Part shown: positions 1 through 5,300 of the stretch, piece after piece
Layout: each line of letters begins with the position of its first letter
How positions within the stretch are numbered: position 1 is the first letter of the stretch
The notes under the pieces: generated by a model
Seen by the model: the letters and a program-made list of their open reading frames with translations, nothing else
Databases searched by the model: none
What the model was told of the DNA's origin: nothing
Assembly: GCA_021805625.1 (NCBI GenBank)
Contig: JAJZEU010000050.1
Location: forward strand, 1-10,278
Reading direction: 5' to 3'
Length of the DNA stretch: 10,278 nucleotides
From: Microcaldota archaeon
Lineage (GTDB): Archaea; Micrarchaeota; Micrarchaeia; Micrarchaeales; CABMGC01
Made by a program: the position numbers and the translations under genes

Positions 1-249
1 TTTCTCTATTTTCTCTATGCTTTCTTCTTCAAGTGAGCCTATTTCTGTGTTTCTTGCTATCCCAAAGTGCTTCTCTATCTGAAGCACAGCGGCATGTGCA
101 AATGAGTTCTTTATGCCCTTAACCCTCATCAGTGCCTTCTCAATCTTGTAGTTGCCATTGACGTCTCTGCCTGCTATCCTGACGATGCTAGTCTCATTTG
201 CATTCGTCTTCTTCACATCTTCGTATGCTTGCTTTTTCTGTTCTGCCAT
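1..249 (-). CDS. rps13: 30S ribosomal protein uS13, N-terminal part (cut by window edge)
   Basis: The reverse strand reads 83 codons from ATG (247-249) to the left edge with no stop, so the gene is partial. The stretch RIAGRDVNGNYKIEKALMRV at residues 24-43, followed by KGI and an Ala/His-rich helix, is the N-terminal signature of archaeal/eukaryotic-type uS13. This protein sits in the head of the small subunit and contacts the P-site tRNA and the subunit bridge. The first 20 residues are a charged Lys/Glu/Gln-rich extension. The start is supported by GGTG five nt upstream, inside the 10-nt trailer that follows tRNA-Ser. The gene is almost certainly cotranscribed with that tRNA. In most archaea rps13 heads a cluster with rps4, rps11 and rpo3. 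Here rpo3 lies about 9 kb away on the other strand. Identification is confident; what follows to the left is not visible. Confidence 0.93.
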   Translation of the reverse strand, partial: MAEQKKQAYEDVKKTNANETSIVRIAGRDVNGNYKIEKALMRVKGIKNSFAHAAVLQIEKHFGIARNTEIGSLEEESIEKIEK

Positions 250-273
250 CTAAACACCACGCCAGGGCTGGGA

Positions 274-289
274 TATTCAGCTAAATGCT
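274..289 (-). other. 16-nt T-loop intron of tRNA-Ser (position 59/60)
   Basis: The precursor folds into a canonical bulge-helix-bulge. The T stem CTGGG/CCCAG is followed by a 3-nt bulge TAT on the 3' side, a 4-bp helix TTCA/TGAA, a 3-nt bulge AAA on the 5' side, then a short GC/GC helix closed by ATTTA. Archaeal splicing endonuclease cuts after the second base of each bulge. Applying that rule removes 16 nt and restores TTCAAAT, the standard T loop. The agreement of structure and product is strong support. Confidence 0.85.
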
Positions 290-322
290 TTTGAACCCAG
301 GAGGCTCAAAGAGCCATACGCT

Positions 323-334
323 TGCAAGTTTAAT
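323..334 (-). other. 12-nt anticodon-loop intron of tRNA-Ser (position 37/38)
   Basis: The intron sits at the canonical archaeal site between positions 37 and 38. The expected 4-bp central helix would pair CTGG (32-35) with CTTG in the intron. This gives C-G, a T/T mismatch, a G-U wobble and G-C, so the motif is relaxed, and the apical part is an open A/T loop. A one-base shift of the boundary leaves the same mature loop CTGGAAA, so the exact cut is less certain than that of the T-loop intron. Confidence 0.75.
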
Positions 335-397
335 TTCCAGGCGTACGCGTTACCAGATTCCGCCACCCTGGCATGACCAATCAATATTAACGGTTAG

Positions 398-409
398 CAA
401 TATATATTG
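398..409 (-). promoter_or_regulatory. TATA-like box of the tRNA-Ser/rps13 unit
   Basis: The self-complementary CAATATATATTG ends 25 nt before the tRNA-Ser 5' end, a normal distance for an archaeal TATA box giving a transcript start a few bases before the tRNA. It is the most A/T-rich stretch in the 87-bp gap to lysS. A second symmetric element, ATAGCTAT (415-422), lies just upstream. Confidence 0.55.
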
Positions 410-422
410 ATGTGATAGCTAT

Positions 423-427
423 AAAAA
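423..427 (-). terminator. possible T-tract terminator of lysS
   Basis: On the minus strand a run of five T (plus-strand A at 423-427) occurs 33 nt after the lysS stop. Archaeal termination commonly needs only a T run. The run is short, so transcription may continue into tRNA-Ser. Confidence 0.3.
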
Positions 428-459
428 CCATCCTGAATACCGGAATCAAATCTTCCTGT

Positions 460-1914
460 TTACTCTTTCTTCTGCTTCTTCTGCTCTGGTTTGACTGATG
501 GAAATAGAATTACTTCCTTGAGAGATGCGCTGTTCGTTAGCAGTGCCACGAGCCTGTCTATGCCAATGCCGATGCCTGCGGTAGGAGGCATTCCGTATGA
601 AATCGCTTCCAGGAAGTCCTCGTCGCTCGGGGGCGCTTCTTGATCCCCCTTTTTCCTCTCGTTGTCCTGTTCCTCAAATTTAGTGCGCTGTTCCACCGGG
701 TCGGTTAGCTCCGAATAGGAATTCGCCAGCTCTCTTCCCGCTATGAAGAGCTCGAACCTCTCGCTTAATTTTTCATTGCCTCTCTTGTCCTTCGTCAGCG
801 GGCACATGTAGGAAGGATAATCAATTACAAATGCGGGATTGGATATGTTGGGCTCTATGTATTTGCTGAAGAGTGCATCAGCGACGTGGTAGGCGTTCTT
901 TATGGGTATATCAAGCTTCTCCTTTGCGGCTATCTCCTTTGCCTTTGCATCGGTGAGCAAGGAGATGTCTATGTTCGAAGCTTCCTTTATCGCATCTACG
1001 AGCTTTATCCTCTTGAACGGAGGCGTGAAGCCGAGCGTTGTGCCCTGATACTCGAATTCGTAGCTTCCGTGCAGTTCCTTCACAAGAGAGCTGAGAAGCT
1101 TTTCTATCAGCTCCATGAATGCATCGTAGTCTGCATAGGCTTCATAGAATTCCAGCATCGTGAACTCGGGATTGTGGTTTGCGTCAACGGATTCATTCCT
1201 GAAATCTTTTGAGAACTCGAATACCTTCTCAAGGCCTCCTATGATAAGCCTCTTCAGATAAAGTTCATCGGCAATCCTGAGATACATGTCAGTATCAAGG
1301 AAATTATGGTGGGTCACAAACGGCTTCGCCGTCGCTCCGCCGTAGTTCTGCTGCAGAATCGGCGTTTCGACCTCAAGATATCCCCTGCCGATGAGAAACT
1401 GGCGTATGAATTCTATTATTCTCGCCCTCTTCCTGAAAACCTCCCTCACTTCAGGATTCATTACAAGGTCGAGATATCTCTTCCTGTACCTGAGCTCTAT
1501 GTCGCTCAGGCCGTGAAACTTCTCTGGAAGAGTCATGAGAGACTTCGCCAGCATCGTTATCTTTTCGGCTTCGACGCTCGTCTCTCCCCTCTTTGTCCTT
1601 ATCACCTTGCCCGAAACGCCTATGATATCCCCGGCATCCAAAAGGCCGAGTATGTCCATGCTTTCCTTGCTTGTCACATCTGCCCTTGCCAAGATCTGTA
1701 TCTTTCCAGAACCGTCAATGAGGTCCAAAAAGTAAAGTTTCCCAAGCTCCCTTGCCCTGATTATACGCCCCGCTACACTAACACTCTTGCCTTCGAATGA
1801 TTTGAAGTCTGAAACGATTTCTGCTGCATGCTCTTTTTGTACATAGGAATAAGGATAGGGGTTTATGCCCAGCGCCTTGAGTTTTTTTACCTTCTCAAGT
1901 CTGAATTCGTCCAT
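460..1914 (-). CDS. lysS: Lysyl-tRNA synthetase, class II
   Basis: This cytoplasmic enzyme attaches lysine to tRNA-Lys using ATP. The protein has 484 residues, normal for a class II LysRS without extra domains. An N-terminal anticodon-binding OB fold spans about residues 44-125. The catalytic domain follows: motif 1 and the substrate pocket around 165-230 (ETPILQQNYGGATAKPFVTH), motif 2 at 238-255 (FRNES to NPEFTMLE), a conserved NSYSELTDP segment at 398-406 and motif 3 at 447-458 (GIGIGIDRLVAL). The C-terminus is a Lys/Gln tail. ATG with GGTGGT a few nt upstream fixes the start; a TATA-like box (1945-1954) predicts a leader of about 10 nt. A tRNA-Lys gene lies 92 nt upstream on the same strand. 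Many archaea use the unrelated class I LysRS instead, so the class II enzyme is informative about lineage or transfer. Confidence 0.96.
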   Translation of the reverse strand: MDEFRLEKVKKLKALGINPYPYSYVQKEHAAEIVSDFKSFEGKSVSVAGRIIRARELGKLYFLDLIDGSGKIQILARADVTSKESMDILGLLDAGDIIGVSGKVIRTKRGETSVEAEKITMLAKSLMTLPEKFHGLSDIELRYRKRYLDLVMNPEVREVFRKRARIIEFIRQFLIGRGYLEVETPILQQNYGGATAKPFVTHHNFLDTDMYLRIADELYLKRLIIGGLEKVFEFSKDFRNESVDANHNPEFTMLEFYEAYADYDAFMELIEKLLSSLVKELHGSYEFEYQGTTLGFTPPFKRIKLVDAIKEASNIDISLLTDAKAKEIAAKEKLDIPIKNAYHVADALFSKYIEPNISNPAFVIDYPSYMCPLTKDKRGNEKLSERFELFIAGRELANSYSELTDPVEQRTKFEEQDNERKKGDQEAPPSDEDFLEAISYGMPPTAGIGIGIDRLVALLTNSASLKEVILFPSVKPEQKKQKKE

Positions 1915-1944
1915 GAGACCACCATTTCTACTTGCAAATCAAAG

Positions 1945-1954
1945 GTTAATAAAG
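1945..1954 (-). promoter_or_regulatory. TATA-like box of lysS
   Basis: Minus-strand CTTTATTAAC lies with its centre about 35 nt before the lysS ATG. This predicts a transcript start roughly 10 nt upstream of the ATG, leaving a short leader that still contains the GGTGGT ribosome binding site (1918-1923). Confidence 0.5.
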
Positions 1955-2006
1955 TTATAGCGCGATGCCGGTAAATGAACGGTTAACTATAACCCCCGCG
2001 CATGAA

Positions 2007-2081
2007 CGGGCCCGGTGGGATTTGAACCCACGACTTAAAGGTTAAAAGCCTTCCACTCTGGCCAAGCTGAGTTACGGGCCC
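2007..2081 (-). tRNA. tRNA-Lys(UUU)
   Basis: The minus strand forms a complete 75-nt cloverleaf. Acceptor GGGCCCG pairs with CGGGCCC, with discriminator G. The anticodon stem GAAGG/CCTTT closes the loop CTTTTAA with anticodon TTT. The T arm GTGGG-TTCAAAT-CCCAC is canonical. There is no intron and no encoded CCA. The gene lies immediately upstream of lysS on the same strand, so substrate and synthetase genes are neighbours, although lysS appears to have its own promoter. Confidence 0.95.
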
Positions 2082-2102
2082 GACTTTACATAGACAGAAT
2101 TC

Positions 2103-2112
2103 ATAGATAAAG
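2103..2112 (-). promoter_or_regulatory. TATA-like box of tRNA-Lys
   Basis: Minus-strand CTTTATCTAT ends 21 nt before the tRNA-Lys 5' end, the expected distance. It sits back to back with the box at 2114-2124 for the plus-strand gene, so 2082-2151 is a divergent promoter region. Confidence 0.5.
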
Positions 2113-2113
2113 C

Positions 2114-2124
2114 TTTTTATTATC
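2114..2124 (+). promoter_or_regulatory. TATA-like box of the DUF5679-like gene
   Basis: TTTTTATTATC is centred about 33 nt before the GTG start at 2152, predicting a leader of only a few nucleotides. No clear ribosome binding site is visible, consistent with nearly leaderless expression. Confidence 0.45.
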
Positions 2125-2151
2125 ATACGTGCGTAATACAAGCGTGATAGC

Positions 2152-2292
2152 GTGGAAGCGTATTGTGTTAAGTGCAAGCAAAAGAGGGAAATGAAGGACG
2201 CGAAGGAAGTAACGATGAAGAACGGAAAGAAGGCAATGACGGGGATCTGCCCAATCTGCGGAACAAAAATGTTCAAGATAGGCGGCAAATGA
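2152..2292 (+). CDS. Small zinc-ribbon protein, DUF5679-like
   Basis: This 46-residue ORF starts with GTG and ends with TGA at 2290-2292. Two Cys pairs, CVKC (residues 5-8) and CPIC (33-36), flank a Lys-rich middle containing KEVTMKNGKKAMTG, and the end is FKIGGK. The spacing and the 'AYCVKCK ... TMKNG ... G-CP-CG-K-F-IG' pattern match the small DUF5679 family as I remember it. Four Cys would bind one zinc ion. The family's function is unknown; the basic charge would suit nucleic acid or ribosome contact, which is inference. GTG is the only sensible start: the protein begins just before the first Cys pair, and TATA spacing agrees. The gene is divergent from tRNA-Lys and 65 nt upstream of another small Cys-containing gene on the same strand. 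Confidence 0.75.
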   Translation: MEAYCVKCKQKREMKDAKEVTMKNGKKAMTGICPICGTKMFKIGGK

Positions 2293-2357
2293 GAACCAAA
2301 TTCAAAATCTGCCCTGTTGAATAATCAAGGCACACACAACACAACTGGAGTGCAAGC

Positions 2358-2675
2358 ATGGATAAAAATGAACTGGCTGAAGAGTTGAAAAGACGGCAAC
2401 TAGTTAAAGCAGAAGATATTGTGAGTAGTATAAACAAAGTCTCACCTGACAAGATATCAGTCCAGCAGTTCAAGGATGCAGTGAATAGCTGCAGTGACAA
2501 TGAAATAATAATGTCATACCTTGTCTGCTCTGGTTGCGGAGCACCAATATTGCCCTATGAAACTGATGTCGACGCGATAACAAGAGAGTCAAAAAACATC
2601 GCGGAATGGTTTAGCAGGCTAGATGAGGCTATAGCGGCGCACGGGGATGGCGTTAGAACCTACCAGAAACTGTAG
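2358..2675 (+). CDS. Hypothetical protein, 105 residues, single CxxC motif
   Basis: I do not recognise this protein. The N-terminal half (residues 1-50) is charged and predicted helical, with Lys/Glu/Asp-rich segments. It is followed by a hydrophobic patch leading into CSGCGAP at residues 57-63. The C-terminal 40 residues are again helical and amphipathic. Another Cys (about 45) precedes the CxxC pair. There is no second pair, so a complete zinc ribbon would need dimerisation or a partner. No signal peptide or membrane segment is visible. A GGAG sequence about 7 nt before the ATG supports the start. It follows the DUF5679-like gene by 65 nt on the same strand and may be cotranscribed. It is convergent with tRNA-Asn. 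The ORF is supported by its ribosome binding site and position, not by homology. Confidence 0.6.
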   Translation: MDKNELAEELKRRQLVKAEDIVSSINKVSPDKISVQQFKDAVNSCSDNEIIMSYLVCSGCGAPILPYETDVDAITRESKNIAEWFSRLDEAIAAHGDGVRTYQKL

Positions 2676-2723
2676 AAAGTGTGAAAGCGCGCTTGTCTTA
2701 CAGGCATTGGACTTGAAGGGCAT

Positions 2724-2795
2724 CGCCCGAAGCAGGGATTGGACCTGCGACCTAGCGGTTAACAGCCGCTCGCTCTACCACTGAGCTATTCGGGC
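2724..2795 (-). tRNA. tRNA-Asn(GUU), with C at position 55
   Basis: The minus strand forms a 72-nt cloverleaf. Acceptor GCCCGAA pairs with TTCGGGC, with discriminator G. The D arm is GCTC-AGTGGTA-GAGC. The anticodon stem AGCGG/CCGCT closes CTGTTAA with anticodon GTT. The T stem GCAGG/CCTGC closes TCCAATC instead of the usual TTC-starting loop, so position 55 is C. There is no intron and no CCA. It begins 4 nt after the stop of the 232-residue gene on the same strand and so is probably the last member of that transcript. Confidence 0.93.
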
Positions 2796-2799
2796 ACAA

Positions 2800-3498
2800 T
2801 TAGAGCTTCATTCCCGATAACTGTTCTGCGAGATGTATTAACTTGACATACATATAAGAATGCTCTCCAAATTCATCTGTGAACTCGAGAGAATCTATGG
2901 AATAATTGTACCTTATGAAGCACGCTTTTTTTGCATCTGTTTCGCCGCCCTTCGCAATGACGTAGTAGAACGTCTTCTTGCCATCAGCAAGCTCCTCCAC
3001 AAGATCGAAGGCGCCGACAACTATGTCGCTGCCGTAGCCAAAGACATAGGCGCTACCTATTATTTCTGTTTCGATGGATTTTTTGAGTATCATCTTTGTC
3101 AGGTTTTTTATGTTGCCTACCTTGACGTAATTGATGTCCTTCTGTCCGATTTCTTTTGCCTTCTGGAAGTGTCGCATGTCCACGCTGATTATGTTTATGT
3201 AATATGAGTGTAGCTGTTGCGTGTCCATCGTGTCGGTAAATTCCGCCGCTTCGCCGCTGCCCGGTACCGCGTATGCATACTGTATCCCTTCCGACCTCTC
3301 CCCCGCATCTATATAATACGCAATAAGTGCGTTTCCTATACGTTCTGCGAAGGAGAAGAGCTTCCCACTGCTTTCGTCATAGAACACCTCCAACGCCGCG
3401 GAATCAAACCTGCATGTGTATCGGGCCAAATCATTCAGGGAACTCAACCTTGCAAAAATAATCTTCAGGCTTTCATCTTTGCCTTCATTCTTTGGCAT
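2800..3498 (-). CDS. Hypothetical cytoplasmic protein, 232 residues
   Basis: I do not recognise a family. The sequence looks like a soluble alpha/beta protein. It has a charged N-terminus, then alternating hydrophobic strands (LEVFYDES, LFSFAERIGNALIAYYI, YYINIISVDM), a Lys-rich middle (NIKNLTKMILKKS), and a C-terminal half with FYYVIAKGG and YMYVKLIHLAEQL. There is no signal peptide, membrane segment or Cys motif, and only two Cys. The ATG start lies 4 nt after the stop of the secreted-protein gene, so the two are translationally close. The stop is 4 nt before tRNA-Asn. Tight packing suggests cotranscription with the secreted protein but does not show a shared function. Codon use and length support a genuine gene. 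Confidence 0.75.
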   Translation of the reverse strand: MPKNEGKDESLKIIFARLSSLNDLARYTCRFDSAALEVFYDESSGKLFSFAERIGNALIAYYIDAGERSEGIQYAYAVPGSGEAAEFTDTMDTQQLHSYYINIISVDMRHFQKAKEIGQKDINYVKVGNIKNLTKMILKKSIETEIIGSAYVFGYGSDIVVGAFDLVEELADGKKTFYYVIAKGGETDAKKACFIRYNYSIDSLEFTDEFGEHSYMYVKLIHLAEQLSGMKL

Positions 3499-3502
3499 CT
3501 TC

Positions 3503-4333
3503 TCACTTTGCTACTGCTTCAATGATTTTCTGTATAAAGAGCATTATCGCATATGCCGGCTCGTATATTATCGGCGACAGAACGGTGCCCTCTCCCACAG
3601 CGCCGAAGTCGTTCAAAAGGCTGGCCTTCGCAATGAGTGAGATATTATAGGTGCTTCTTATCAGGAACGGACTTGTTGCTGCATATACTGTGAGGCTAAA
3701 AGGATATACTCCGGGCTCGTCTATATATGTCGGGTATACAAAGGTCGTGCTTCTGCCATGCAGTGCAATCACCTCCTCAGGCAGGTTCCACGCCGGGAGG
3801 TTGTAGGCGTTTATAATGAATGGGTCATCGGATATGCCTGTGTTGTTTATGGTTATGTATAGGTTGCCTGGCTGTCCTACCCCAACCTCTACAACTTCCG
3901 GAGTGACGCTGACGTTCAGCACGTCAGGAGTCACATTAACGAATGCGTTTATTGTGAGGTTGCCAAGCCTTGAATAGTTCTCCACATTAACAGCACGGAG
4001 TATCATGTGGTAGGTTCCCTGTTGAGTGTCATTAGATGTAGTTATCTTCACCTTCATCGGGTTCTCGTAAAGTGGGGAAGCCTGTGCATACCAACCGTTT
4101 GGCAATGCCACGCCTTCTAAGGTGTCCCAGCCTATGTTTATAAGTTTGCCGCTGGCATTTGTCGTCTCTGCAGAAGCAAGCACATAGAAACTTTCGCCGG
4201 GCCCGACCTTACCAAGATATATGCTCCCATTGTTATACACAGTGCCGCTCACGGGCCCTACGATCTGGAGGTACATGGCACTTGCGCTTCCCATGGCAAA
4301 CAGGAGAAATGCATACAACAGTATTGCTCGCAT
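3503..4333 (-). CDS. Secreted or cell-surface protein with N-glycosylation sites
   Basis: The product has 276 residues from ATG 4331-4333. It opens with MRAILLYAFLLFAMGSASA, a signal peptide with a likely signal peptidase I cut after ASA. The mature part is beta-rich with Gly/Pro/Thr/Val repeats resembling CARDB/NPCBM-like or Ig-like surface domains, including a 'VSVTPEVVEVGVGQPGNLYITINNTG' type strand pair (shown here only as a description). Nine N-X-S/T sequons are present, suggesting a glycosylated exterior protein. There are no Cys residues. A final hydrophobic amphipathic segment (IIYEPAYAIMLFIQKIIEAVAK) may associate with the membrane. A TTG four codons upstream is an alternative start. 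The ATG is preferred because a TATA-like box lies about 25 nt before it and the signal peptide begins normally. Precise role unknown; an envelope or S-layer-associated role is inferred. Confidence 0.75.
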   Translation of the reverse strand: MRAILLYAFLLFAMGSASAMYLQIVGPVSGTVYNNGSIYLGKVGPGESFYVLASAETTNASGKLINIGWDTLEGVALPNGWYAQASPLYENPMKVKITTSNDTQQGTYHMILRAVNVENYSRLGNLTINAFVNVTPDVLNVSVTPEVVEVGVGQPGNLYITINNTGISDDPFIINAYNLPAWNLPEEVIALHGRSTTFVYPTYIDEPGVYPFSLTVYAATSPFLIRSTYNISLIAKASLLNDFGAVGEGTVLSPIIYEPAYAIMLFIQKIIEAVAK

Positions 4334-4352
4334 ATTCCTCAACAATACTGCT

Positions 4353-4362
4353 CAAATAAACT
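4353..4362 (-). promoter_or_regulatory. Possible internal TATA-like box before the secreted-protein gene
   Basis: Minus-strand AGTTTATTTG is centred about 25 nt before the ATG at 4333, which would give a leaderless message. It overlaps the short gap and the last bases after the NTPase gene, so the secreted protein may be expressed both from here and by read-through. Confidence 0.4.
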
Positions 4363-4363
4363 A

Positions 4364-4912
4364 TTAATCCTTTGCTAATTCCCTCAAGGCAAACTCTATG
4401 TTCTTTTTTAGCTCTCTGACAGTGCCAGAGTTCGAAACGATGAGATCAGCAATCTTGACAGCGCGGGGGATTCCGTATGCTCTCTCCTTTTCTTCTCTGT
4501 AATCGAATTCCTTCAGTGTTTTGGGGTCATCAGTCCTCCTTCTTTTCTTCAGTCTCATAAACCTAGTGTGCTTCGGGGCCACAATCGCAACAAGGACAAT
4601 TTCAGGCATGCTTTTCTTGAAATACTTCATTTCGTTGATGCTCCTTACTCCTGATATGACTACGTTGCCTTTCAGCTTTTTGATCTGCTTTACAGATTCC
4701 TTTGCAACAATGTCATTGCCGTATTTCTTCCTCAGGTCGAGCGAGAATTCCCTCAAACTGTGGTTCGTTATCACAATCCTCTTTTTCCTCATCATGCCCC
4801 TTATGACATCTCCCATCTCAAAAATTCTAAACCCATTTTTTCCCAGAAATTCTGCCACAACGCTCTTCCCAGAGCCTGGCATTCCGGTCAATCCGAGCAC
4901 TAACCTACTCAT
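4364..4912 (-). CDS. P-loop nucleoside triphosphatase, UPF0200 / dephospho-CoA kinase-like
   Basis: The 182-residue protein starts MSRLVLGLTGMPGSGKS, with the Walker A motif GMPGSGKS at residues 10-17. A DVIRG segment follows the second strand, and VVISGVRSINEMKYF is the Walker B-region strand and conserved 'SGVRS' turn. A basic lid-like region (RFMRLKKRRRTDDP) precedes FDYREEKE, and the end is IADLIVSNSGTVRELKKNI, typical of kinase-like P-loop proteins. This matches the archaeal UPF0200 family, related to dephospho-CoA and adenylate kinases. The substrate is not known. ATG at 4910-4912 is chosen because the family begins a few residues before the first strand and GGTG lies 7 nt upstream. A GTG at 4928-4930 would add six residues. 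It follows the tRNA-binding protein gene in the same direction within 22 nt. Confidence 0.85.
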   Translation of the reverse strand: MSRLVLGLTGMPGSGKSVVAEFLGKNGFRIFEMGDVIRGMMRKKRIVITNHSLREFSLDLRKKYGNDIVAKESVKQIKKLKGNVVISGVRSINEMKYFKKSMPEIVLVAIVAPKHTRFMRLKKRRRTDDPKTLKEFDYREEKERAYGIPRAVKIADLIVSNSGTVRELKKNIEFALRELAKD

Positions 4913-4934
4913 CCACTGCACCACTAACACGAAA

Positions 4935-5258
4935 TCAATGAACCCGCGCGCCTTCTCCTATATCCGAATCCGGAACGAGCAGCACAATCTTGCCTTCGTT
5001 CTCAGCAGCGAGAAGCATGCCCTGCGAAGTTATGCCTGCAACCACCTTCGGCTCAAGATTAGTCACGCATATTATCTTCTTGCCGGTGAGCGCATCCTTC
5101 GTATACTGCTCTTTTATGCCTGCGACAATAGTCCGGGTTTCATCTCCAAAACTTACTGAGAGCTTGTATAGCGGTTTCCTCGCATTAGGCACATCATCAA
5201 CCTCCATAACCTTGCCTACTCTAAGCTCTATCTTGGCAAATTCATCGATACTGACCAT
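4935..5258 (-). CDS. tRNA-binding OB-fold protein (MetRS beta / CsaA / Arc1p-like)
   Basis: The 107-residue protein is a single EMAP/Trbp111-type OB fold. IELRVGKV (about residues 10-17) opens the first strand. ARKPLYKL, RTIVAGI, KKIICVTNLEPKVVAGITS and QGMLLAA follow in the family order. The domain binds the outside corner of tRNA. In archaea it occurs as a free methionyl-tRNA synthetase beta subunit, and a CsaA-like chaperone is the alternative; the RTIVAGI and NLEP segments favour the tRNA-binding group. No catalytic synthetase domain is present here. The ATG at 5256-5258 is preferred over a TTG three codons upstream because a TATA-like box in the divergent gap gives a near-leaderless start at the ATG. 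It is the first gene of a tight minus-strand run. Confidence 0.88.
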   Translation of the reverse strand: MVSIDEFAKIELRVGKVMEVDDVPNARKPLYKLSVSFGDETRTIVAGIKEQYTKDALTGKKIICVTNLEPKVVAGITSQGMLLAAENEGKIVLLVPDSDIGEGARVH

Positions 5259-5270
5259 GCCTACCAAAGG

Positions 5271-5290
5271 GATATAATAAATAAACTATT
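5271..5290. promoter_or_regulatory. Shared divergent promoter of thpR and the tRNA-binding protein gene
   Basis: The two ATG codons are only 42 bp apart (5259-5300). Plus-strand TATAATAA (5273-5280) is centred about 24 nt before the thpR ATG. Minus-strand TTTATTTA (5278-5287 region) is centred about 25 nt before the other ATG. Both messages would therefore begin at or next to their start codons, and the two preinitiation complexes would overlap. Confidence 0.55.
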
Positions 5291-5300
5291 AATAAACAGT

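Larger units (their letters stand above)
260..372 (-). tRNA. tRNA-Ser(GGA) with two introns
   Basis: Read on the minus strand, the acceptor arms GCCAGGG (372-366) and CCCTGGC (267-261) pair over 7 bp, and the discriminator is G (260), as in serine tRNAs; leucine tRNAs have A. The D stem is GCG/CGC. The anticodon stem TACGC/GCGTA encloses 19 nt instead of 7. Removing 12 nt (334-323) gives CTGGAAA, the usual tRNA-Ser(GGA) loop, with anticodon at 338-336. The variable arm GGCTC-TTT-GAGCC is of class II type. The T stem CTGGG/CCCAG encloses 23 nt. Removing 16 nt (289-274) leaves the canonical loop TTCAAAT. The mature length would be 85 nt, and CCA is not encoded. A TATA-like box lies 25 nt upstream, and rps13 starts 10 nt downstream. 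Confidence 0.9.

Noticed and set aside
260..372. Reading this gene as tRNA-Leu(UAA), because TTAAA occurs in the enlarged anticodon loop
   Set aside because: The discriminator is G, not A, and that reading leaves no sensible anticodon stem. Removing 12 nt at the canonical site gives the standard tRNA-Ser(GGA) stem-loop.
886..1800. Several plus-strand open frames opposite lysS
   Set aside because: lysS is continuous with all class II motifs on the minus strand. These are shadows.
1983..2288. Minus-strand open frame across tRNA-Lys
   Set aside because: It overlaps a perfect tRNA gene and the DUF5679-like gene. The translation is an artefact of those sequences.
2685..2694. Palindrome AAGCGCGCTT between convergent transcripts, considered as a terminator
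   Set aside because: The arms leave almost no loop and no T run follows on either strand.
4521..5159. 212-residue plus-strand open frame
   Set aside because: It lies opposite two clearly identified genes (UPF0200 NTPase and the tRNA-binding protein) and its hydrophobic, low-complexity translation has no domain features.
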